In this document: positions 31,810 to 39,546 of the stretch, one piece after another
Layout of the letters: the number at the start of each line of letters is the position of its first letter
Position numbering within the stretch: the stretch's first letter is position 1
Notes under the pieces: model-generated
Told to the model about the DNA's origin: nothing
Databases searched by the model: none
Seen by the model: only the letters and a program-made list of their open reading frames with translations
Position numbers and translations under genes: made by a program
Assembly (NCBI GenBank): GCA_963768975.1
Contig: CAVYKB010000018.1
Span: 47,231 to 111,230, forward strand
Reading direction: 5' to 3'
Source: CADCTB01 sp963768975
GTDB taxonomy: Bacteria; Actinomycetota; Acidimicrobiia; Acidimicrobiales; AC-14
DNA length: 64,000 bases

Positions 31810-33411
31810 ATGACCCGCACCGTCACCCTCCGACCCTGGCAGAAGGCCGCCCTCGAGCGCCTGGCCGCCAGCACCAGCCCCGATTTCCTCGCCGTGGCCA
31901 CGCCCGGCGCCGGCAAGACCACCTTCGCCCTCACCGCCGCCCGCCAGGCCATGGCCGCCGACCCGACGCTGCGCCTGCTGGTCGTCGTCCCCACCGCCCA
32001 TCTCAAGCTCCAGTGGGCCCACGCCGCCTCGGCCTTCGACCTGCACCTGGACTGGCGGTGGTCGCCGGCGGAAGGGCGACTGCCGGGCGACATGCACGGC
32101 GTGGTCACCACCTACCAGCAGGTCGCGACCGCCGGCCGGGTCCTCCGGGGTTTGGCTCACGACGCCCTGGTGATCTTCGACGAGCTGCACCACGCCGCCG
32201 AGGACCGGGCCTGGGGCGACGCCCTGCGAGAGGCCTTCGAGGTTGCCCCTCGCCGGCTGGCGCTGTCCGGGACGCCGTTCCGCTCCGACACCCACGCCAT
32301 CCCCTTCGTCCGCTACTCCCTCGACGAGGCGGTGCCGGACTACGAGTACAACTACGGCGACGCCCTGGCCGACGGCGGCGTCGTCCGCCCCGTCTACTTC
32401 CCCCGGGTCGACGGGATGATGGAGTGGAGCGCCCCCGACGGCTCGCTGCACGCCCACAGCTTCGACGATCCCCTCGACGCAGCCCGGGCCGGCCAGCGCC
32501 TGCGCACCGCCTACTCGGTCGACGGCGAGTGGCTCCCCCATGTGCTCCGGCAAGCCCACGACCGGCTGGGAGAGATCCGCCGGCGCCACCCCGACGCCGG
32601 CGGCCTGGTCATCGCCACCGACCAGGACCACGCCAAGGGCATCGCCCGGCTCCTCCAGGACCGGCTCAAGGTGCGGGCGGTGGTCGCCACCTCGGACGAC
32701 CCCGGCGCCTCGGCGTTGATCTCTCGGTTCGCTACCGGCACCGACCCCTGGATCGTGGCCGTGCGCATGGTGGCAGAGGGGGTCGACATTCCCCGCCTCC
32801 GGGTCGGCGTCTTCGCCACCACGACCACCACCGAGCTGTTCTTCCGCCAGGCCGTCGGCCGCCTCGTGCGCTGGACTCGAGGGACCAGGAGCCAGCACTC
32901 CTTCCTCTACATCCCCGACGAGCCCCGCCTGCGGGCCCGGGCCTTCGCCATCGCCGAGCAGCGCCGCCACTCCCTCCGCCACGAGGACCGCGACGTCCTG
33001 CCCCGGGAGCTGACCGACGAGGTCGAAAGCGAGCAGTTCTCCCTGTTCGCCCCGATCTCGGCCGTGCCGCTGGACGGCGTCGACGGCCCCGACTGGGTCT
33101 ACGACGGCGACGGCGCTCCCGAGCCCCCGGACGACTCATCGCTCACCATCCCGCTCCCGCCGCTCCCCCTCGCCGGCCGGCCCGCAGACGGCCGCACCCG
33201 CCGCGAGCACAAGGCCCACCTCCGCAAGGCCAACGCCGAGAAGGGTCGCCTCATCGCCCACCACACGGGCCTGACCCACGCCGGCGTCAACGCCGAGCTC
33301 AACCGGGTCACCGGAGTGAGGAAGGTGGGCGAGGCCACCGTCGAGGAACTGGAGCGCCGGCTCCAGAAAGCCGACGCCTGGCTCACGCAAGCCACGGCCC
33401 GAAGGGTATGA
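31810..33411 (+). CDS. DEAD/DEAH-type superfamily 2 helicase
   Basis: 533 residues. Helicase motifs in order: Q-like start LRPWQKAALERL, Walker A ATPGAGKTT near 36, VVVPTAHLKLQW, DELH box in VIFDELHHAA near 130, LSGTPFRSD, then domain 2 with VRMVAEGVDIPRLRVGVF and motif VI RQAVGRLVRW. The C-terminal about 90 residues are acidic then basic, with a helix-hairpin-like NRVTGVRKVGEATVEELERR. It resembles the helicase part of restriction or phage-defence systems, but no methylase or nuclease gene is adjacent. ATG 31810 has TACGAC at leaderless spacing, a weak match. Longer in-frame sequence upstream overlaps the marR-type gene. Confidence 0.85.
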   Translation: MTRTVTLRPWQKAALERLAASTSPDFLAVATPGAGKTTFALTAARQAMAADPTLRLLVVVPTAHLKLQWAHAASAFDLHLDWRWSPAEGRLPGDMHGVVTTYQQVATAGRVLRGLAHDALVIFDELHHAAEDRAWGDALREAFEVAPRRLALSGTPFRSDTHAIPFVRYSLDEAVPDYEYNYGDALADGGVVRPVYFPRVDGMMEWSAPDGSLHAHSFDDPLDAARAGQRLRTAYSVDGEWLPHVLRQAHDRLGEIRRRHPDAGGLVIATDQDHAKGIARLLQDRLKVRAVVATSDDPGASALISRFATGTDPWIVAVRMVAEGVDIPRLRVGVFATTTTTELFFRQAVGRLVRWTRGTRSQHSFLYIPDEPRLRARAFAIAEQRRHSLRHEDRDVLPRELTDEVESEQFSLFAPISAVPLDGVDGPDWVYDGDGAPEPPDDSSLTIPLPPLPLAGRPADGRTRREHKAHLRKANAEKGRLIAHHTGLTHAGVNAELNRVTGVRKVGEATVEELERRLQKADAWLTQATARRV

Positions 33412-33481
33412 CTTTTCGGCCCTGATCCGGCCCGACCACCGGCCCCGTCGCCAGAGTTGGCGCTCCTTCAGGATGCTCGGC

Positions 33482-33741
33482 ATGACGACCACGTTCGAAC
33501 CTGCGCCCCCTTCGTTCCGCGCTCGGGAGCAGCCGCAGCCCCCGGCCGCCCCGGTCGCCAGGGACAACTCGAGGTGTTCACCGTCATCCTCTCCGCCATG
33601 GCGCTCGTCGCCGCGTGCTCGGCGTCGGCCTCGGATCGCCGTCCGCCTCGGCAGCCGCAGCCGAGGCGGTCGTGCTTCGTCTACGGCCCGAACCACCGGG
33701 CGATACGGCTGGTGCCGAACTCCACTTTCTCGGCCGCGTAG
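33482..33741 (+). pseudogene. Truncated, frameshifted membrane/secreted protein remnant
   Basis: ATG 33482 opens a plausible N-terminus (MTTTFEPAPPSFRAREQPQP), but the membrane segment that should follow (VFTVILSAMALVAACSASA) lies in another frame; the shift is near 33570. The rest ends within 60 codons and overlaps the oxidoreductase gene on the other strand. This looks like the first part of a membrane-anchored protein whose remainder is lost. Confidence 0.3.
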
Positions 33742-34805
33742 GCCGGCGCCGGTCCCTCGAGGTCGCCGACCGGCCGCTCGCCGGTGCGGAACGTGACGCC
33801 CACCTTGGCGACCTGGCCCTGGCCCAGCTCCAGCCAGCAGACACCGCGCCCTCCGTACTCGGGGCCGGCGTCATCCCCGATGGCGGCGATGATGCGCTCG
33901 GCGGCGACGGCCGCCTGGCCCTCGGCGAACACGCCGGCCTTCGGGGTGCCGACGCTGGTCACATCGCCCACCGCGTAGACGCCAGGGAACCGGGTCTCCA
34001 TGGTCAGCGGGTCAACGGGTATCCACCCGTCAACGGTCATGCCCGACTCCTCCACCACCGCCGGCACCCGGTGGACAGGGATGCCCAGGAAGAGGTCGTA
34101 TGGGAGCTCGCTGTCGTCGCTGAGGATGGCGACCCGCCGGTCCGGGTCGAGAGCGCGCACCGCCCGCTGCGGGTACCAGTCGATGCCCCGCTCGGCGAAG
34201 GCGGTGAGCAGCAGCTCCGAGGCCGCCGGCGACGGCGGGATCGGCACGGGGAGCGGAATGACGAGGGAGATCGTCGAGTGCTCGCGTGACCCCCGGTCGG
34301 TGAGGAAGTCGTGCGCCAGCAGGGCGGTCTCGCTCGGCGCCGGCGGGCACTTGAACGGGATGGAAGTGACGCCGACGACCACCCGGCCGCCGTCGAAGGC
34401 CGCCAGCACGTCGCGAAGGGCGAAGGCGCCCTCGACCGTGTAGAACTCATGGCCGCCCTCCACCAGGCCCGGCGTGGCGCCCGGGTCGAGGTCGGCGCCG
34501 AGCGCGACCACGAGGATGTCCGCCTCGAAGGGGCCGGCGTCGGTCTCAACCTGCCGGGCCACCGGGTCGATGGACCGGATCGTCGACTGCACGAACCGCA
34601 CGCCCGGTTTCACCAGGCCGGCGTAGGGGTGGTGGACCGCGGCCGGCTCCGCCCGCCCGAACATGACCTCCAGCTTGGAGAACCCGAAGACGAACCCGTC
34701 CGCCCGGTCAATCAGAACGATGTCGGCCTCCTCGCCGAACTCCTCCGACAGCCTGGTCGACAGTTCCAGCCCACCGAACCCCGCACCCAGCACCACCACG
34801 CGCAT
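33681..34805 (-). CDS. Sulfide:quinone oxidoreductase-like FAD-dependent dehydrogenase
   Basis: 374 residues of the pyridine nucleotide-disulfide oxidoreductase fold: GAGFGGLELSTRL at the N-terminus, DILVVALGADLDPG, and FAD-binding GVYAVGDVTSVGTPKAGVFAEGQA. FKCPPAPSETALL resembles the segment of sulfide:quinone reductases that carries one redox Cys, but the second redox Cys near the C-terminus is not evident. Sulfide oxidation is therefore uncertain; an NDH-2-like role is possible. ATG 34805 has a TAGCCT box 6 nt upstream. It follows the stress-protein gene by 9 nt in the same direction. Confidence 0.78.
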   Translation of the reverse strand: MRVVVLGAGFGGLELSTRLSEEFGEEADIVLIDRADGFVFGFSKLEVMFGRAEPAAVHHPYAGLVKPGVRFVQSTIRSIDPVARQVETDAGPFEADILVVALGADLDPGATPGLVEGGHEFYTVEGAFALRDVLAAFDGGRVVVGVTSIPFKCPPAPSETALLAHDFLTDRGSREHSTISLVIPLPVPIPPSPAASELLLTAFAERGIDWYPQRAVRALDPDRRVAILSDDSELPYDLFLGIPVHRVPAVVEESGMTVDGWIPVDPLTMETRFPGVYAVGDVTSVGTPKAGVFAEGQAAVAAERIIAAIGDDAGPEYGGRGVCWLELGQGQVAKVGVTFRTGERPVGDLEGPAPAYAAEKVEFGTSRIARWFGP

Positions 34806-34811
34806 GCCGGG

Positions 34812-34817
34812 AGGCTA
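34812..34817 (-). promoter_or_regulatory. -10 box (TAGCCT) of SQR-like gene
   Basis: On the minus strand, 6 nt before ATG 34805 and overlapping the stop of the stress-protein gene, so this gene may also be transcribed on its own. Confidence 0.4.
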
Positions 34818-35237
34818 GATCGCCGGCGGAACGTCCCGAACGGGGATGACGACGACCGGGCAGATCGCGCGCTGGAGGACCTCTTGGCTGACCGACCCGA
34901 GCAGCAGTCCCCGGAACCCACCCAGGCCACGGGCCCCCACGACGAGGAGGTCGGCGTCGCCTGTGGAATCGAGCAGGCCCCGAGCGGGGAGGTCGTTCAC
35001 CGCCACCAGCTCGACGTCGATGTCATCGCTGAGGCCCCTGGTCACCTCCTGGAGCAGCCGTTGGGCGTCGCCGTCGCCGTAGGTGGGGTCGAACGGCGCC
35101 TGTTTCTGGGCGAGGTAGGACCACACGTGCACCACCCGCAGCCGGGCGCCCCGCAGCCCGGCCTCCTCCGCGGCCCAGGCGAGGGCGAGCCGCGATTGCT
35201 CAGACCCATCGACGCCGACCACCACGACACCGGTCAC
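34815..35237 (-). CDS. Universal stress protein (UspA family)
   Basis: 140 residues, a single ATP-binding Usp domain: VVVVGVDGSEQSRLALAWA at the N-terminus and the ATP motif GARGLGGFRGLLLGSVSQ near residue 100. These proteins accumulate in stress and bind ATP. GTG 35237 overlaps the stop of the TerC gene by four bases (GTGA), with GGAG upstream, so it is translationally coupled to TerC and indirectly under the riboswitch upstream of it. Confidence 0.9.
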   Translation of the reverse strand: MTGVVVVGVDGSEQSRLALAWAAEEAGLRGARLRVVHVWSYLAQKQAPFDPTYGDGDAQRLLQEVTRGLSDDIDVELVAVNDLPARGLLDSTGDADLLVVGARGLGGFRGLLLGSVSQEVLQRAICPVVVIPVRDVPPAI

Positions 35238-36235
35238 GAGTGATCTCCTTCCCGGTCGACCAACGCGCCGGGTTCCCTACGGTCCGCCCGCAGCGACGCC
35301 ACGATGGCGACCGTCAAAGCGACGGCGATGACACCGAGGGACAGCCACTGCGGCGGGTGATACCACTCGACGACCAGCATCTTCAGGCCGACGAAGGCCA
35401 AGATGAACCCCAGGCCGATATTCAGGTACCGGAACCGCCCGGCCATGCCGGCTAACAGGAAGTACAGCGCCCGCAGGCCCATGATGGCGAAGGCGTTCGA
35501 GGCAAAGACGATGAACGGCTCCCGGCTCACGGCCAGGATGGCGGGCACAGAGTCGACGGCGAAGACCACGTCGGTGGTCTCCACCAGGACGAGCACGATG
35601 AACAGCGGGGTGGCGAGGCGCTTGCCGCTCCGCCGGGTGAACATCTTCTGGCCGTCGTACTCGCTGGTCGACGGCAGCACCCGCTGCATGAGCTTCAGGA
35701 CGGGGTTCTTGTCCGGGTGGACCTCCGTCTCGCTGTGGCGGGCGATCCTGACTGCGGTGACGATCAGGAACGCTCCGAAGATGTACAGCACCCACTCGAA
35801 CCGCTCGATGAGGGCCACGCCGGCGAAGATGAACATCGCCCGCATGACCAGGGCGCCGAAGATGCCCCAGAACAGCACTCGGAACTGGTACTCCTTCGGC
35901 ACCGCGAAGTAGGAGAACAGGACCGCCCACACGAAGACGTTGTCGATCGAGAGGCTCTTCTCGATCAGGTAGCCGGTGATGTACTCGCCGGCGGCCTCGC
36001 CCCCGAACCACAGGGCCATGACCCCCGTGAAGGCCACCCCTATGGCGATCCACACGCTGCTCTCGATCGCCGCTTCCCTGAAGCTGACTGCGTGGGGCCG
36101 GCGGTGGACGATCAGCAGGTCGCCGATCAGCAACGCGCTGATGCCGGCGAGCAGGGCCGCCCAGCCCCACAGCGGGACGTTGATCTCGGCGAACTTGCCC
36201 TCGGCCTCGGCGACCGCGGCGAGAAATGGCGTCAT
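35234..36235 (-). CDS. TerC-family membrane protein, probable Mn exporter
   Basis: 333 residues with about nine membrane helices. Signature acidic membrane motifs are SLSIDNVFVWAVL and TTDVVFAVDSVPAILAV, separated by the loop with HPDKNPVLKLMQRVLPSTSEYDG. TerC proteins export Mn2+ or assist metal loading of exported enzymes. The ATG overlaps the TGA of a short leader ORF (ATGA) and lacks its own ribosome-binding site, so translation depends on the leader. A yybP-ykoY-type riboswitch upstream strongly supports a manganese role. Operon: leader-TerC-Usp, possibly continuing to the SQR-like gene. Confidence 0.9.
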   Translation of the reverse strand: MTPFLAAVAEAEGKFAEINVPLWGWAALLAGISALLIGDLLIVHRRPHAVSFREAAIESSVWIAIGVAFTGVMALWFGGEAAGEYITGYLIEKSLSIDNVFVWAVLFSYFAVPKEYQFRVLFWGIFGALVMRAMFIFAGVALIERFEWVLYIFGAFLIVTAVRIARHSETEVHPDKNPVLKLMQRVLPSTSEYDGQKMFTRRSGKRLATPLFIVLVLVETTDVVFAVDSVPAILAVSREPFIVFASNAFAIMGLRALYFLLAGMAGRFRYLNIGLGFILAFVGLKMLVVEWYHPPQWLSLGVIAVALTVAIVASLRADRREPGALVDREGDHS

Positions 36236-36276
36236 CGGACGCTGGACCAGTCGGTGTGCGATACGGAGATGACCAC
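36232..36276 (-). CDS. 14-residue leader ORF coupled to TerC
   Basis: GTG 36276 opens MVISVSHTDWSSVR and stops at TGA 36234-36232, which overlaps the TerC start codon. A strong GAGGGGAG lies 5 nt before the GTG, whereas TerC itself has none. Ribosomes finishing this leader would restart at TerC. The GTG and its ribosome-binding site lie in the hairpin that forms the switch between on and off states. Confidence 0.5.
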   Translation of the reverse strand: MVISVSHTDWSSVR

Positions 36277-36307
36277 GGTGACTCCCCTCGAAGGTTGGAT
36301 GTCACCG
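36276..36307 (-). promoter_or_regulatory. Riboswitch expression-platform hairpin
   Basis: CGGTGAC (36307-36301) pairs with GTCACCG (36282-36276). The loop holds the ribosome-binding site of the leader ORF and the stem takes in the first base of its GTG. The upstream arm shares three bases (36305-36307) with the aptamer P1 stem, so the two structures compete. Confidence 0.5.
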
Positions 36308-36392
36308 AAGGTCTCGCCCGCTCGATCTGAGCTGGCAGCGCCGGGCCGAAGCCGGGATGGCGACACTGCCTCGCGGGGCTACTCCCCTTCGG
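36305..36392 (-). ncRNA. yybP-ykoY-type manganese riboswitch aptamer
   Basis: Closing stem P1 pairs CCGAAGG (36392-36386) with CCTTCGG (36311-36305). Just inside are the family hallmarks: GGGGAGTAGCC at the 5' side and GGGCGAGACC at the 3' side, with a stable internal arm (CCCGGCTTCGGCCCGG) between. The location directly upstream of terC is the classical context. The 5' end overlaps the stop codon of the patatin gene. Confidence 0.8.
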
Positions 36393-37512
36393 AGGTAACG
36401 GATTGTAGCAGGGAGTGTGCGAACGGGAAGGTCCCCGGGCCCCTGGCGAGCTCCTGCTTGCGCAGGCCCGTGTCGGCCGCGGCGTAGCCCAGGTTGACCA
36501 GATCGCGCCGCACCGACTCAGGCAAAGCCTTGAGTCGGGTCGGCAACCGGGAAAGGTCGCGCACCCGCCGGGGGTCGACGGGCATGAGGTCCTGCCGCCC
36601 GAGAGGAATTCCCCTCCGGGAGTCGGCGCCGTAGACGACCAGGTCGGTGTCGATCGCCCAGTAGGCCCCGCGCCGGCCGGCGGCGAAGTCGGCATGGAGA
36701 TCCCGCCGGCGCAGCTTCCGGACCTGGAAGTCGACGACTTTCAGGACGTGGATGGTGCCGAAGAGCCAGTCCCGGGGCGGCCTGGCCTTCTCCTGGAACG
36801 GCTGCCCGCCGTCGCTGGCCAGCACGACGTCGATGCCGCGGGCCCCTTTGACATCCTCGAGCGGTTGGAGGCCCAGGTTGTCGTAGACCCCTCCGTCGGA
36901 GAGCCGGACCGAGGCCTGGGCAGCGCCGGCCGTCGAGAACTCCCGGTGGTGGACGACGACGGGCGACAACACAGGTGGGAAGGCCGAGGACGCAGCCACC
37001 GCCGTCGCCAGAGGCACGCCCCGGGCCTTGAAGTCGCCGCCGACATAGTCGCCGACGCGCTCCTTGCTGTAGTACCAGAGGGCCCCCGTGCCAAGGTTCG
37101 TCGCTGCGAAGACGAACTGGGGGCCAGTGGCTTCGTCGGGCAGGTCGCCCAGGGTGGTGGCACCGAAGAGGCGGCGGGCGTAGATCGAGGCGACCTGTCG
37201 GCCGATCCGTCCCGGCCACACGCCGGTCAGGACCGCTCGCACGTCGACTCCCTTGCCGGCGAAGCGCAGGATCCTGGCGGCCACGGCCTCGTCGAAGTTG
37301 GCGGCCACGCCGGCCCTGTCGAACCGGAGCTCGTCCCAGTGCTTGGCCAGGACGCCGGCGGCAAGCGAGCCCCCGGACACGCTCGACACCCGCTTGATAC
37401 GAAGGAGGAGACCGGCGTCGTTCATCCGCCAGAGGGCGCCGGCGTGGAAGAGCATGGCCCGGTACCCGCCGCCGGAGAGGCACAGGCCGATGTTGCGCGC
37501 CGCCTCGGCCAC
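36379..37512 (-). CDS. Patatin-like phospholipase
   Basis: 377 residues. The oxyanion-hole glycines are in LCLSGGGYRAMLFHAGAL, the nucleophile serine in SSVSGGSLAAG, and the catalytic Asp in RLSDGGVYDNLGLQ: a complete Ser-Asp dyad of the patatin family, which cleaves acyl chains from lipids. No signal peptide. GTG 37512 begins a few codons before the domain; upstream sequence overlaps a divergent small gene. Its 3' end contains the promoter and start of the terC riboswitch. Confidence 0.9.
   Translation of the reverse strand: MAEAARNIGLCLSGGGYRAMLFHAGALWRMNDAGLLLRIKRVSSVSGGSLAAGVLAKHWDELRFDRAGVAANFDEAVAARILRFAGKGVDVRAVLTGVWPGRIGRQVASIYARRLFGATTLGDLPDEATGPQFVFAATNLGTGALWYYSKERVGDYVGGDFKARGVPLATAVAASSAFPPVLSPVVVHHREFSTAGAAQASVRLSDGGVYDNLGLQPLEDVKGARGIDVVLASDGGQPFQEKARPPRDWLFGTIHVLKVVDFQVRKLRRRDLHADFAAGRRGAYWAIDTDLVVYGADSRRGIPLGRQDLMPVDPRRVRDLSRLPTRLKALPESVRRDLVNLGYAAADTGLRKQELARGPGTFPFAHSLLQSVTSEGE
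36402..36407 (-). promoter_or_regulatory. -10 box (TACAAT) for riboswitch-terC transcript
   Basis: TACAAT on the minus strand lies inside the last codons of the patatin gene, placing the transcript start near 36395, exactly at the 5' edge of the aptamer. The -35 region is weak (TTCCCG at 16 nt spacing). Confidence 0.45.
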
Positions 37513-37536
37513 GTCCGAGCTTGCTGTCAGCGGTCG

Positions 37537-37770
37537 ATGCTGTCAACCTCGGTGACCATCGACGCCGAGTCCGCCGTGAAGAACGCCCACGAGTGGTTCG
37601 AGGTCAACAGCGGGTGGGCCCCGCCCGACCCGGACGAGCTCGCCGAGTGGGTCGCCGACGGTGTGTGCCGCTGCCCCGACGACTGCCTCGTCACGCCCGA
37701 AGGCTGGTGCAGGCACGGGCTGGCGTCGTGGTGGCTCGTGTTGCGGGCCCTTTCCGCTGGCGCCGGCTGA
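37537..37770 (+). CDS. Small Cys-rich protein, possible zinc binder
   Basis: 77 residues with no assigned function. The centre carries VCRCPDDCLVTPEGWCRHGLA, a C-x-C-x3-C-x8-C-x-H pattern that could bind zinc. The rest is helical and acidic (HEWFEVNSGWAPPDPDELAEWV). ATG 37537 is used; a later GTG is possible. It is divergent from the patatin gene with only 24 nt between, and lies upstream of the HTH/Clp-N operon, whose symmetrical promoter also points back across this gene. Confidence 0.55.
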   Translation: MLSTSVTIDAESAVKNAHEWFEVNSGWAPPDPDELAEWVADGVCRCPDDCLVTPEGWCRHGLASWWLVLRALSAGAG

Positions 37771-37878
37771 GTGGCGGAACCCTCGACCTGCAGGCCACCC
37801 CACCGAACAGTGCCGACGATCCCGACCAGGACCAGTACTCCGCACACGACCACTTGGATCACGGGTCAAGGGAGTCGC

Positions 37879-37928
37879 GCCGCCAACCTACGTTGACAAC
37901 AACGCTGCTGTCAACGTAGGTTGGCGGC
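37879..37928. promoter_or_regulatory. 50-nt perfect palindrome with symmetrical promoters
   Basis: Two 20-bp arms with perfect symmetry around a 10-nt spacer. Because of the symmetry both strands contain TTGACA, 18 nt, TAGGTT: plus strand 37893-37898 and 37917-37922, minus strand mirrored. A dimeric repressor bound here would cover both promoters. The adjacent HTH protein is the likely binder. Confidence 0.7.
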
Positions 37929-37942
37929 CAGTGGATCCCGGT

Positions 37943-38173
37943 ATGGAGCCGATCGACGTGCCGGATCCATCCGACCCGGATGCTGCGTTGGCATCGGTCG
38001 TCGCCTTGCGACGCCTGGCGGACCGGCTGGAGCTCGCGGCCGTGAACGTGGCGGTCAAGCACGGCTGGTCATGGACCGATGTCGCCGCCGCACTCGGCGT
38101 GACGAGGCAAGCGGCCCACAAGAAGTTCGCCCACCGGGTCGAGCGCCCAGGCACGTCCACCAGAGAGGATTGA
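37943..38173 (+). CDS. Small HTH DNA-binding protein
   Basis: 76 residues. The C-terminal half is a clear helix-turn-helix (HGWSWTDVAAALGVTRQAAHKKF), preceded by a helix (ALASVVALRRLADRLELAAV) that may mediate dimers. It lies 15 nt downstream of the perfect palindrome, which carries its promoter, so autoregulation is likely. The stop codon is followed after one base by the ATG of the Clp-N protein, so the two are co-expressed. This pairing suggests the Clp-N protein senses a ligand or substrate and the HTH protein controls the operon. Confidence 0.75.
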   Translation: MEPIDVPDPSDPDAALASVVALRRLADRLELAAVNVAVKHGWSWTDVAAALGVTRQAAHKKFAHRVERPGTSTRED

Positions 38174-38174
38174 C

Positions 38175-38693
38175 ATGTTCCGCATGCTGAAAGCCCGCGC
38201 CGCGGCGGTGAAGGCCATCAGCGCGCTCCTGACCCAGGCCGAGGAGATCGCACGTCGTCGTGGGGCCGAACGGCCGGCGGCCGAGCACCTGGTCCTGGCC
38301 GCGCTTCAGCTCCCCGATGGCACGGCGGCTCGGGCACTGGAGCGAGTCGGCGCATCGGCTGCTGCGTTCGGTGCCGCGCTCGACGCGCAGGAAGCCGAGG
38401 ATCTCGAGCGCATCGGCGTCCACGCCGACGATGACGGCATGAGGTCTGAGCTGCCGCCGCCAGGGGAACCTCGCGGCTTCTACCGGAGCGAGCCCTCCGC
38501 TCAGGAGTTGTTCCGGGCTGCTGGCGACGACGCCCGGCGAGAAGGCGGCTCGTTCGTCGGTGCGCACGTGGTTCGTGCTGCTGCTGCACTCGACCATGGC
38601 CCGACCGCTCGAGCGCTCCGCCGCATGAGCATCGAAAGGACCGCTCTCGAGGCCGCAGCCAGCGCCGAGATCGAGGCGAGCGCCAGCCCATGA
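38175..38693 (+). CDS. Stand-alone Clp N-terminal domain protein
   Basis: 172 residues consisting of two Clp-N-like repeats (AVKAISALLTQAEEIARRRG with AEHLVLAALQLPDGTAARAL, then AQELFRAAGDDARREGGSFV with HVVRAAAALDHGPTARALRRM), the fold found at the N-terminus of ClpC. No AAA+ module follows, so it cannot unfold proteins. In mycobacteria a Clp-N-only protein, ClpC2, protects ClpC1 from antibiotics that bind this domain; an equivalent decoy or sensor role here is inference. ATG 38175 follows GAGAGG and is one base after the HTH gene stop. Confidence 0.78.
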   Translation: MFRMLKARAAAVKAISALLTQAEEIARRRGAERPAAEHLVLAALQLPDGTAARALERVGASAAAFGAALDAQEAEDLERIGVHADDDGMRSELPPPGEPRGFYRSEPSAQELFRAAGDDARREGGSFVGAHVVRAAAALDHGPTARALRRMSIERTALEAAASAEIEASASP

Positions 38694-38908
38694 AGCGACG
38701 CTCTTTCCTGGTCCCGGCTCTCGCCCTGGCATCTGCAGTGGCTCGGCGGTAACGACAGCGGCAACTGCCTAGGCCGAGCCAGGCCAAGCGCCCGCCACGT
38801 CGCGCAACGTTGGTCGAGGGTGCCGAGCCGGCCGCCTTCAGCTTCCACGCCAACACCATCACCGCCGCGGATCGAACCGTCGTGGAGAGGCATGTCTCGA
38901 ACGACTGA
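38690..38908 (+). pseudogene. Decayed secreted-protein fragment
   Basis: ATG 38690 begins a signal-like MKRRSFLVPALALASAVA, but a TAA stops it after 20 codons. In the same frame further on, protein-like sequence continues (LVEGAEPAAFSFHANTITAA then DRTVVERHVSND) to TGA 38908. This looks like a short secreted-protein gene broken by a nonsense change or rearrangement. The evidence is modest. Confidence 0.3.
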
Positions 38909-38922
38909 CCCAGGGCTTCCGA

Positions 38923-39273
38923 TCAGCCTGGCAACGTCGTGGACGAGGTGGTGGTCGTCGCGGTCGACGACGGGGTCGTCGTGCTCGTGGAGCTCGTTGT
39001 CGTCGTGTCGCCTACCGGGGCGCTCGATGTGGTCGTTGCCGGCGGTGTGGTGGTCGTGGTCGTCGTCGGCAGGGAGGGAGGCGGTGGCAGCGGCGGAAGC
39101 TCGAAGGGCAGATCGGGGAACCCGTCGTGCGAGCAGTCGACGGGTACGCCCGTCAGCCCTTCCAAGAAGTTGCAGTACAGCTCGTGGCAGGCGGTGAGCG
39201 TGGTGCTGGACAAGACAACCGTCAGCAACAGCACCGCCGTCCGCGGCCGTCCGTTGGGCCCGCTCAGCCTCAT
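38923..39273 (-). CDS. Small Thr-rich lipoprotein
   Basis: 116 residues. Signal peptide with lipobox: TAVLLLTVVLSSTTLTAC-H, so the mature protein starts at a lipidated Cys. After a short Cys-containing segment (YCNFLEGLTGVPVDC) the second half is Pro then almost pure Thr/Ser/Ala, a flexible wall-spanning stalk. ATG 39273 follows GGGAGG. No functional domain is present. It is convergent with the decayed fragment. Confidence 0.65.
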   Translation of the reverse strand: MRLSGPNGRPRTAVLLLTVVLSSTTLTACHELYCNFLEGLTGVPVDCSHDGFPDLPFELPPLPPPPSLPTTTTTTTPPATTTSSAPVGDTTTTSSTSTTTPSSTATTTTSSTTLPG

Positions 39274-39359
39274 CGCGCCTCCCTCGGCTTCCCAGCCGAT
39301 GCTGCCACCGAAGCCTTCCACTGGAGGCCGGCGGCAGCAAGAGCCAACCCGGCTTGCCC

Positions 39360-39545
39360 TTAGCGATGCAGGTGGGCGAGTGAGCGGTCGAAGCCGCTGA
39401 GCACCCGCTCGAGCTCGGCGGCCTGCTCAGGGGACTGGGAGGCCAGGGCCGCCGCCGCCAGGCGCGCCCCGGCCACCAGGGCCGCCAACTCCGGCACCTT
39501 GAGCGTCATGGTGACCACTCCAGGGCGATCCCAGTCAAGCTGCAT
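39360..39545 (-). CDS. Small helical protein downstream of AhpD-like gene
   Basis: 61 residues, unrecognised; mostly helix (VPELAALVAGARLAAAALAS, ELERVLSGFDRSLAHLH). ATG 39545 lies one base after the stop of the carboxymuconolactone decarboxylase-like gene, suggesting an operon. ATG 39509, preceded by GGAG, would give 49 residues and is an alternative. Confidence 0.5.
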   Translation of the reverse strand: MQLDWDRPGVVTMTLKVPELAALVAGARLAAAALASQSPEQAAELERVLSGFDRSLAHLHR

Positions 39546-39546
39546 G

